The notes under the pieces are model-generated. The model worked only from the letters and a program-made list of their open reading frames with translations. It was not told the origin of the DNA and did no database searches. From positions 1 to 18,151 of the forward strand of contig CALCQV010000084.1 in NCBI GenBank assembly GCA_937894795.1: 18,151 nucleotides of DNA, read 5' to 3'. The position numbers and the translations under genes were made by a program. Positions 7,520 through 14,957 of the stretch are shown in pieces. The first letter of the stretch is position 1, and each line of letters begins with the position of its first letter. This DNA is from an uncultured Bacteroidales bacterium. GTDB lineage: Bacteria > Bacteroidota > Bacteroidia > Bacteroidales > Lentimicrobiaceae.

Positions 7520-8956
7520 ATGAAGAATACTGCATCAGAGATTAAGAGCGAAGCTATTAAAGCTATTGATAAAATAGCTCCGAAAAGAGAACTGTATATT
7601 AAAAGGAATCGGCATTATTATGATAATCTGGTAAGCTTTTTCAGGTTTAATATTCCTGAAAATTCCAGTGTGATTGAAATAGGGTGTGGAACTGGCTTTT
7701 TACTAAACGCTGTTAAACCATCGCATGGTGTTGGTATAGACATTTCGCCGGCTATGATTGAAATTGCCAGAAACAAATACCGTCACCTTACTTTTTATCA
7801 GCAGGATGCTGAGAACCTCGAGTTGACAGAAAAGTTTGACTATATCATTATTTCAGATACATTGGGCTATCTCGAAGACATTCAGAAAGTGATAAACAAG
7901 CTAAAGTTGATTTCTTCTCCTGATACGCGCATTCTAATTAATTACCATAGTTTTTTCTGGGAACCCCTCTTGAGTTTTGCTCAAAAGCTAAATCTTAAGA
8001 TGCCTCACAAAAGGCTCAACTGGCTGAATAGATCAGATGTCGTGAATCTCTTGATTCTTGAAGGTTATGATGTGATCAAAACTGGAAAGCGTTATCTGAT
8101 GCCTTTATATATACCACTGATTTCATGGTTCTTCAATAAATATCTCGCTTATCTGCCACTGTTAAACAGTATGTGCCTTACAGGTTACATTATTGCCAGA
8201 TTACCGGAACAACTGCCATCTGACAATAAGCAATACTCAGTTAGTGTGATCATTCCGGCCCGAAATGAATCTGGTAATATTGAGGATGCCGTGAAACGGG
8301 TGCCTGAGATGGGGAAACATACGGAAATTATTTTTGTGGAAGGGGGATCTTCCGATGACACCCTTGATATCATAAAGAAAATTTGTAATCAATATGCATC
8401 AGTCCGTGATGTTAAATATCTTATCCAGTCAGGCAAAGGCAAAGGTGATGCCGTTAGATTGGGATTTGAACAAGCTACCGGTGATATTCTCATGATACTG
8501 GATGCAGACCTGACAGTGCCCCCAGAAGACTTACCCAAGTTCTATAATGCTATTGCTACCGGTAAGGGAGAGTATATAAACGGTACAAGATTGGTTTATC
8601 CGATGGAAGATGAGGCAATGAGAACATTGAATATTATGGGTAATAAATTCTTCTCCATAATGTTTTCATGGTTATTGAGCCAACGAATAAAAGACACTTT
8701 ATGTGGGACAAAAGTCCTGTCAGCTGAGAATTACAGAAAGCTTAGTGCCAACCGTTCTTATTTTGGAAACTTTGATCCATTCGGTGATTTTGACCTTATA
8801 TTCGGTTCAGCTAAATTAAATCTTAAGTTCATTGAAGTGCCTATTAGATATCATTCTCGAAAATATGGTGAAACTAACATTTCAAGATTCTCACATGGAT
8901 GGCTGTTGTTAAAAATGGCATTTTATGCAATGAACAAGATAAAATTTGTACATTAA
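7520..8956 (+). CDS. Bifunctional SAM-dependent methyltransferase / GT2 glycosyltransferase fusion
   Basis: The 478-residue protein has two domains. Residues about 30-200 are a class I SAM-dependent methyltransferase: the SAM-binding motif EIGCGTG is at 53-59, GIDISPAMIEIA gives the acidic residue of strand 2, and QQDAENLEL and DYIIISDTLGYLED follow. Residues about 239-478 are a family 2 glycosyltransferase of the DPM1/DPG synthase type, with VSVIIPARNE at 241-250, EGGSSDDT, GKGKGDAVRLG and the metal-binding DAD at 328-330. Late motifs DTLCGTK and FGDFDLIF complete it. Such GT2 domains load a sugar from a nucleotide donor onto polyprenyl phosphate. The methyltransferase may cap or modify a sugar or lipid. 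Start ATG 7520 lies 2 bases after the upstream stop, so translation is probably coupled. The domain fusion is known in other bacteria; substrates are unknown. Confidence 0.88.
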   Translation: MKNTASEIKSEAIKAIDKIAPKRELYIKRNRHYYDNLVSFFRFNIPENSSVIEIGCGTGFLLNAVKPSHGVGIDISPAMIEIARNKYRHLTFYQQDAENLELTEKFDYIIISDTLGYLEDIQKVINKLKLISSPDTRILINYHSFFWEPLLSFAQKLNLKMPHKRLNWLNRSDVVNLLILEGYDVIKTGKRYLMPLYIPLISWFFNKYLAYLPLLNSMCLTGYIIARLPEQLPSDNKQYSVSVIIPARNESGNIEDAVKRVPEMGKHTEIIFVEGGSSDDTLDIIKKICNQYASVRDVKYLIQSGKGKGDAVRLGFEQATGDILMILDADLTVPPEDLPKFYNAIATGKGEYINGTRLVYPMEDEAMRTLNIMGNKFFSIMFSWLLSQRIKDTLCGTKVLSAENYRKLSANRSYFGNFDPFGDFDLIFGSAKLNLKFIEVPIRYHSRKYGETNISRFSHGWLLLKMAFYAMNKIKFVH

Positions 8957-9038
8957 CATTAACCGAATATTTCTAACTTTCGTCCCCTAAAGAATATGAT
9001 ATTTTCTTCTAGGTGCTCAAACTATTAAAATAAAAACA

Positions 9039-10514
9039 ATGCAGCGAAGACAGATCCTGAATCCTTTAATATTGCAATTTACACTGCTGGTTGCAGTAAT
9101 TTACTGCCCTTATTTTTTACATCTTGGAAATCTCCCAATACATGCATGGGATGAAGCACGTTTGGTTGCTAATGCACTGGAGATGAACGAGAATGGCGAC
9201 TATTTAGTCACTCATTTTAATGGCCAGCCTGAAATGTGGAACACTAAGCCTCCTCTAATGATATGGGCACAGGTAATTTCTATGAAATTAATTGGAGATC
9301 AGGAACTCGCATTCCGATTACCTTCAGCAATAGCAGGTTTTTTAACCTGTCTTTTAATTGCTTTTCTTTCCATACGTTATTTGAAGAATTTCTGGTTTGG
9401 GTTTATAACTATATTAATTCTTATTACCTCTGAAGGACATTTAGGCTTTCATGTGACCCGGACAGGCGATTACGATGCAATGCTAACCCTATTCATGACA
9501 GCATATTCCATATGTTTCTTCTTATGGACAGAGACCGGTAAGACAAAATTCCTTCATTTGTTTTTTACGGGAGTTCTTTTAGCTGTTTTAACAAAGAGTG
9601 TACAGGGTCTATTCTTTTTGCCACCATTATTCATTTATGCGTTGATCTCAGGAAAGCTCTACAAATTATTTACATCAAAATGGCTATATATCAATTCTAT
9701 ACTCTTTATTATAATTGTTGGAGCTTATTATCTGGGAAGAGAATCTGTTAATCAGGGATATCTAAAAGCGGTTTATGAAAATGAACTTGGTGGGCGCATG
9801 TTAAATACAATTGGAAATCATAAGGGAAAATTAACTTTCTATATTGAGCTACTTTACAATAAGCAATTCATGTTTTATTGCACACTTGCTCTGCTGGGGT
9901 TCTTTTCCTCATATGCCATTTCCAATAAAACCACCGGAAGATTTATAAGATTTTCTACCTTGCTTTCTTTTACTTATTTAGTCATAATATCAATAGCTAA
10001 AACAAAACTTGCATGGTATACAGCTCCTTCTATTCCTTTGTTCTCAGTTCTGGCTGCAGGACCTGTTTTCCTGGTTTTAGAATTGATTAATAATAAGATT
10101 TCTCATTCTAAACAATATAACTCTCTCCTAATTAGTACATTGTTTCTGATGTTGGTATTTATCTATCCATATTTCACTGTCATTGACAAAGTATACAAGC
10201 CTAAAGAGACTCCGGAAGCCTGGCATTTTACTTTAATCAGCCATTTCCTAAAAGATGCCGTTGACAAGAAGTATGACCTCAATAATCATTTGATCTTCTA
10301 TAATTCCTACAGGGTACAACTGGACTATTATGTGCATCGACTGAATAAAGATGGAGTGAACGTAGCTTTTGCTGACTTAAATAATATTAAGCCTGGTGAT
10401 CGTGTACTTATAGGTATTGGGCATGACAAAGACCAATTAAGAGACAGGTTTAATACTACTGAAATATACATTCAGGACCATGTACGAATTTTGCGTATAG
10501 ATTCAAAAAAATAA
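9039..10514 (+). CDS. ArnT/GT39-like polyprenyl-phosphate-sugar glycosyltransferase
   Basis: A 491-residue inner-membrane GT-C enzyme. After the first helix comes HAWDEARLVANALEM with the catalytic Asp38-Glu39 typical of ArnT and protein O-mannosyltransferase (PMT) relatives. WNTKPPLMIWAQ then matches the K-P-P-L motif of the family, and ELAFRLPSAIAG completes the signature. Around ten hydrophobic segments follow, and a short soluble C-terminus of about 100 residues ends the protein. It lacks the beta-sandwich tail seen in three neighbours. It should transfer a sugar from an undecaprenyl-phosphate donor to a periplasmic acceptor such as lipid A, a polysaccharide or protein; the acceptor cannot be told. 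The start ATG follows the A-rich stretch AAAATAAAAACA. The next gene begins 4 bases after the stop and encodes a plausible donor synthase. Confidence 0.88.
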   Translation: MQRRQILNPLILQFTLLVAVIYCPYFLHLGNLPIHAWDEARLVANALEMNENGDYLVTHFNGQPEMWNTKPPLMIWAQVISMKLIGDQELAFRLPSAIAGFLTCLLIAFLSIRYLKNFWFGFITILILITSEGHLGFHVTRTGDYDAMLTLFMTAYSICFFLWTETGKTKFLHLFFTGVLLAVLTKSVQGLFFLPPLFIYALISGKLYKLFTSKWLYINSILFIIIVGAYYLGRESVNQGYLKAVYENELGGRMLNTIGNHKGKLTFYIELLYNKQFMFYCTLALLGFFSSYAISNKTTGRFIRFSTLLSFTYLVIISIAKTKLAWYTAPSIPLFSVLAAGPVFLVLELINNKISHSKQYNSLLISTLFLMLVFIYPYFTVIDKVYKPKETPEAWHFTLISHFLKDAVDKKYDLNNHLIFYNSYRVQLDYYVHRLNKDGVNVAFADLNNIKPGDRVLIGIGHDKDQLRDRFNTTEIYIQDHVRILRIDSKK

Positions 10515-10518
10515 AATA

Positions 10519-11481
10519 ATGAGTACTAAACAATCGAATATTGTACTGAGTATTGTGATACCGGTATTTAATGAAGAACTGGTTCTCGATGAGATGATTT
10601 CAAGGCTTCATAAGTGTGTTTCTGAAATGAATATCAATTATGAAATGGTTTTTGTGAACGATGGTAGTTCTGACAGGACACTTGCATTGCTTAAAGAACA
10701 AGCTAATAAGGACAGCACTATACGTTTTGTAAGCTTCAGTCGCAATTTTGGGCACCAGAATGCCGTAATCGCAGGTATTGTAAACTCCAGTGGTGAGGCA
10801 ATTGTTATTATTGATGGGGATTTGCAGGATCCGCCTGAACTGATACCTGAGATGTATGCCAAATACAAAGAGGGCTACAAAGTAGTTTACGCAAAAAGAA
10901 AACAACGATTAGGCGAGTCAGTCTTTAAAAAAGCAACGGCAAAACTGTTTTACAAACTCCTAAAAAAAATTACCTCATTTAATATTCCGGTTGATACAGG
11001 TGATTTCAGACTGATTTCCCGCGAAGTTGCCAACCATCTTATCAATATGGGGGAAGGCAGTAAATTTCTGAGGGGTCAGATCGCCTGGCTTGGATTTAAA
11101 CAAACAGGCGTAGAATTTGAACGTCAGGAACGGAAAGCTGGTAAAACCAAATATACCTTCAAAAAAATGATGCGCCTAGCACTTGACGGGATCACTTCAT
11201 TTTCTAACTTCCCGCTTCAGATTGCCACATTCCTGGGCTTTTTATTCTCATTTATCGCATTTTTAATCATCCTCTTTGCTCTTTACTCCAAATTCATTTT
11301 GCATGAAGTTGTCACAGGCTGGACATCCATCATGATCAGCTCTATGTTTATTGGCGGTATACAATTACTCTGTATTGGTATCATTGGAGAGTATATCAGT
11401 CGTATTTCAGTGGATGTCAAAAGAAGACCACCATTTATTGTTGAGGAAACTAACTGCAAAAATCAACCAAACAATGATTAG
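10519..11481 (+). CDS. GtrB/DPM1-like polyprenyl-phosphate glycosyltransferase (GT2)
   Basis: A 320-residue enzyme of the GtrB group, which moves glucose or another hexose from a nucleotide sugar onto undecaprenyl phosphate at the cytoplasmic face. LSIVIPVFNEE (10-20), FVNDGSSDRT, SFSRNFGHQNAV and the DGDLQD motif at 99-104 form the GT2 core. QERKAGKTKY (203-212) is the acceptor-loop signature. Two C-terminal membrane helices (about 234-258 and 269-292) and the closing GIIGEYISRI...KRRPPF are hallmarks of the group. The length is normal. No gtrA flippase gene is nearby. It lies between two GT-C genes, which fits donor supply for them. Its last 8 bases overlap the start of the next gene, indicating translational coupling. 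Confidence 0.92.
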   Translation: MSTKQSNIVLSIVIPVFNEELVLDEMISRLHKCVSEMNINYEMVFVNDGSSDRTLALLKEQANKDSTIRFVSFSRNFGHQNAVIAGIVNSSGEAIVIIDGDLQDPPELIPEMYAKYKEGYKVVYAKRKQRLGESVFKKATAKLFYKLLKKITSFNIPVDTGDFRLISREVANHLINMGEGSKFLRGQIAWLGFKQTGVEFERQERKAGKTKYTFKKMMRLALDGITSFSNFPLQIATFLGFLFSFIAFLIILFALYSKFILHEVVTGWTSIMISSMFIGGIQLLCIGIIGEYISRISVDVKRRPPFIVEETNCKNQPNND

Positions 11482-13831
11482 TTTGAAAAGAATTCCATTG
11501 TTCATTTTAATAATAATTTCATCACTATTTGTTTTGAATTATTATGGTGATGCTATTATTAATCCTAACAGTTATGTGTTTAGTGAGAGTAAAGATGCAA
11601 TGAAGAATTACTTTACCTATGCATCTCATCTTAAAGAAAATGGAGTAATCAATTCAAATATAATGAATTACCCTTATGGAGAAAATTTCCTATACCTCGA
11701 TTGCCAGCCCTTATTAACTGTATTATTTAAGATATTATCAGGTCCCTTCCCTTTTATACTCAATTATAGTGTTGGTATTATCAATTTTCTAATGATTTTC
11801 TCTATGGTATTATCAGCGATATTTCTATATCTGATCTTTATTGAGTTTAAAATCATTAATATTCTTTCGATAACCGGAGCAATTGCAATAGCAATTTTAG
11901 CTCCTCAGATATTTAGAACTTCGGGACATCTGGCACTTTCCTATAGCTTTTTCATTCCTTTGACCTGGTATTTGTTCATTCGGTATTCTAAGAGTAGATT
12001 TCAGTTGAAATGGTCAATCATATTGTTTATTAACAACTTAGGATGGTTTTTTGTACATGCATATTTAGGAATGATGTTGACTTCGTTCCTTTTCTTAAGC
12101 TATATTTTTAATTTGGTATTTTTCGGAAGGAGTAAATATAGAGACATCAAACAGTGGCTCTACTTTTCACTGCAAACTCTTTTACCTGTCTTCGTATTCT
12201 GGTTATTTATAACATTGACTGATAAACATGTTGGCAGGACTAATAATCCATCGGGTTTTTTATATTATGTTACCAATTTCCAGTCTGTATTTTTACCTAA
12301 TCATTCACCTCTGAAACCTCACCTTGAAAGTTTATTTGTTATAGAACAAAATTGGGAAGGCTGGGCATATATTGGTGCTGGAACAGTATTTGCTTTCTTA
12401 CTCTTTCTCATCAACAGAATAATCAGACTTTTTAAGAAAAAATCATTCGCTGATGATAGTAGTTTACTCAAAAACCAATTCATTGTACCGGCGTTGTTTT
12501 CATCACTCGTTCTTTTACTGTTATCAATGGGTTATCCCTTTAAATGGAACATGGAATATTTACTTGATTGGTTTCCGGTATTAAAAAGTTTCAGGGGAAT
12601 TGGCAGATTTGCGTGGGTATTTTATTATGTCACAACAGTGTCAAGTATTTATTTCGTATACCTGATTTTTGATTCAAATAAAAGAAAAGCTGTTTTTTTA
12701 ATTTTGGCATTAATCATACCTCTTTCCTATATATGGGAGGGAATTCCGTATCATGCTGAAATGGGTAAGAGTTCCCGTCAGCATTCTAACCAATTTGATA
12801 AGAATCAACTTTCTCACTCAATTACCAGTGGTCTAAGATTTGCTATCAAAGATTCATATCAGGCAATACTTCCTCTACCATATTACAATATTGGATCAGA
12901 GAATTTCACAAGATTCGGGACTAATAAGATTTATAAGCTATCAATGCTGATGTCATACCATTCAGAAATTCCATTGTTCGCAAATTACTCAACAAATACA
13001 AGTATTTCTGAAAGTAAAAATCTTATCCAGGTATTATCTCCGGGCTTTTACCCTAAAGTCGTCATTAATGATATTAAAAGTGAAAAGCCCTTCCTGATCA
13101 TCTACAGTAATGAAGAACTAACAGTTTACGAGCAGGCAATCCTTGATAAAGGAACAAAGATATATTCCGACAATGATTATTCGTTATACTCAGTCACAAA
13201 AGATGAATTATTCAGGAATACCTCAGCAGAAGAAATCAGGAATTTTGAGCAATTAAGGGACCGCTTAACAGATGTAAATGGATTCTTATTAACAGTATCA
13301 GACAGCATAGCTTCAGTTGTAGATACTAACGCTGTAATATCCTATAACTCCTATGAAGATACGCCACAAGTAATGTCGTTCAGAGGGAAAGGAGCATATT
13401 ATGGAGAAATGAAAAACTACAACCATTTGGCAACATTTGATCCTTCAAGATTAAATAAAGACAAAGAATATGTTGCAAGTTACTGGATGTATAATGATGG
13501 GGAAAATTATGGACAGGATGCATTGAATTCTATGACTTTTATTGAGTCAAAAGACAAAGATGGGAAAGTGATCAATTGGTTTGGAATGACGAATCCAGCA
13601 AGAAGTTTTGTTATTAATGGTTCATGGTCATTGATTGAGCTAACATTTAAAATACCTGATGGAGCTAAGAGTATTACTATTTGCTTAAAGGACGATGATG
13701 ATTCAAAAATAAAGTTTCACGTCGATGATATTTTAATCCGTGCCAAAGATACTGATGTATACATGGTTATGAAGGAAGAGAACGGAAGTGTTGTTGAGCT
13801 TTTTAAGAATAATCACCGTATATCGTTGTAA
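11474..13831 (+). CDS. Large GT-C-like membrane protein with C-terminal CBM-like domain
   Basis: The 785-residue product begins MISLKRIPLFILIIISSLF. A TTG start at 11351 would extend it through the preceding gene and is rejected in favour of ATG 11474, which overlaps that gene by 8 bases. The first loop carries SESKDAMKNYFTYA (Asp41) and then MNYPYGENFLYLDCQPLL. I remember a similar acidic-KNYFTY plus MNYPYGE pattern from uncharacterised Bacteroidota membrane proteins, but cannot verify this here. About eleven membrane segments run to residue ~430, with a soluble middle region after them. A beta-rich tail from residue 636 ends WSLIELTFKIP...KIKFHVDDILI, matching the tails of two other GT-C-like proteins here. 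The likely role is periplasmic sugar transfer in the same pathway, by fold analogy only. Confidence 0.7.
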   Translation: MISLKRIPLFILIIISSLFVLNYYGDAIINPNSYVFSESKDAMKNYFTYASHLKENGVINSNIMNYPYGENFLYLDCQPLLTVLFKILSGPFPFILNYSVGIINFLMIFSMVLSAIFLYLIFIEFKIINILSITGAIAIAILAPQIFRTSGHLALSYSFFIPLTWYLFIRYSKSRFQLKWSIILFINNLGWFFVHAYLGMMLTSFLFLSYIFNLVFFGRSKYRDIKQWLYFSLQTLLPVFVFWLFITLTDKHVGRTNNPSGFLYYVTNFQSVFLPNHSPLKPHLESLFVIEQNWEGWAYIGAGTVFAFLLFLINRIIRLFKKKSFADDSSLLKNQFIVPALFSSLVLLLLSMGYPFKWNMEYLLDWFPVLKSFRGIGRFAWVFYYVTTVSSIYFVYLIFDSNKRKAVFLILALIIPLSYIWEGIPYHAEMGKSSRQHSNQFDKNQLSHSITSGLRFAIKDSYQAILPLPYYNIGSENFTRFGTNKIYKLSMLMSYHSEIPLFANYSTNTSISESKNLIQVLSPGFYPKVVINDIKSEKPFLIIYSNEELTVYEQAILDKGTKIYSDNDYSLYSVTKDELFRNTSAEEIRNFEQLRDRLTDVNGFLLTVSDSIASVVDTNAVISYNSYEDTPQVMSFRGKGAYYGEMKNYNHLATFDPSRLNKDKEYVASYWMYNDGENYGQDALNSMTFIESKDKDGKVINWFGMTNPARSFVINGSWSLIELTFKIPDGAKSITICLKDDDDSKIKFHVDDILIRAKDTDVYMVMKEENGSVVELFKNNHRISL

Positions 13832-13869
13832 ATATTTTCTGGTCTATCTGGAATAACTTAACCATAAAC

Positions 13870-14956
13870 ATGAGACTGAAGAATATCTTACTTCTAATAG
13901 CAGCCTCCATTATACTGAAGGTTGCCTATCTGATTTTTGCTTACTATGTGTTGGATAATCCTGAAGTCCTCACATTAGATGGTTATTCAAGTATTCTTAA
14001 CCGCAATGATGCATCTTGGTACGAGAAGATTGCCAATAACTGGTATCCCGAAATTACCGATGTAAGAGACCTGGGTTATAGTCATGATGCCGATTTCAAA
14101 CAGAGTGAGTGGGCCTTCTTTCCATTGTACCCATGGCTTAATAGGGTGATGATGTCATTGTTCCATATTACTTTTAATCAGAGCGGATTCATTTTGTCCC
14201 TTTTGTTTTCATCCAAAGCGGTCACTCTACTGCAGTCTGGTATTCCTGTTGTTTCCGTTTCATTACTATTTCTCCATGATGTACTCGGAAGCTCTATTCT
14301 TTACCCTCCTGATCTTCGCTTTTATTTCCATTCATACCCGAAAATATTACTTTATCCCATTCCTGCTATTCCCGCTGGCTCTTGTACGACCATTCGGAAT
14401 AATTGCCCTGGTGCCGCTCTACTTGTATTATTTGGAAAGGGAAAATATTCTTGATGGGTATAAGCTGGATCTTAAGACTTTATTCAGTAGAAGGAATATC
14501 CTTAAATCACTGTTATTTATTACAGGACCCATAGCATTCCTGCTTTATCTGGTGTATCAGAAACAAATGACTGATCAATATTTTGCCTTCAGTATAGCAC
14601 AGGCAGGTTGGTATCGGGAGTTCAGACTTCCTTTTCTCTCATTTTTCAGAAGTGGGGACTTCGCTACTCAATTCAATTCGGTTTTCACAATATTGCTGAT
14701 CGTTTTTGCGGCGTTGATTTGGAAACGGAATCCCCTGAGTCTGAATATATTCATCTGGCTAAGTATCCTGGTTCCCCTGTTTTCGGGTTCAGTAGGATCA
14801 ATGCCCCGATTCGTTTCAGTATTATTCCCCTTAACTATAATAATTGGGACCTGGCTTTACCGGACCAAATACAGGAATGGCATACTGCTGCTGTTTTTCA
14901 CCTTGCAGATCTTTATATTTTATTATTGGCTGCAATGGCATCCTTTCAGCTTTTAG
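13870..14956 (+). pseudogene. Frameshifted PIG-V-like mannosyltransferase
   Basis: Two reading frames together encode one GT-C protein of the PIG-V/Gpi18 mannosyltransferase group. The first frame (from ATG 13870) gives an N-terminal helix, RNDASWYEKIANNWYP with the catalytic-type Asp47, and SEWAFFPLYPWLNR, a strong family signature. Sense ends near FILSLLFSS (about 14205-14215). The second frame resumes from about 14237 with LVFLLFPFHYYFSMMYSEALFF, then LVRPFGIIALVPLYLYY, and runs to TAG 14954-14956. By my recollection of the family, about 25 residues are missing at the join, so a small deletion that also shifts the frame by one is more likely than a single-base error. The first frame otherwise runs on to a stop at 14452-14454. 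It may be a true pseudogene or an assembly fault. The enzyme would have added mannose or a similar sugar in the periplasm. Confidence 0.8.
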
Positions 14957-14957
14957 A

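Noticed and set aside
8974..8981. TAACTTTC as a promoter in the 82-base gap before the ArnT-like gene
   Set aside because: The last base of the consensus is wrong and the nearest upstream TTTG (8945-8948) is 25 bases away instead of 19.
11351..11473. TTG start extending the third GT-C-like protein by 41 residues
   Set aside because: It would overlap the GtrB-like gene by 131 bases and gives a polar, unrelated leader; ATG 11474 starts directly at a membrane helix.
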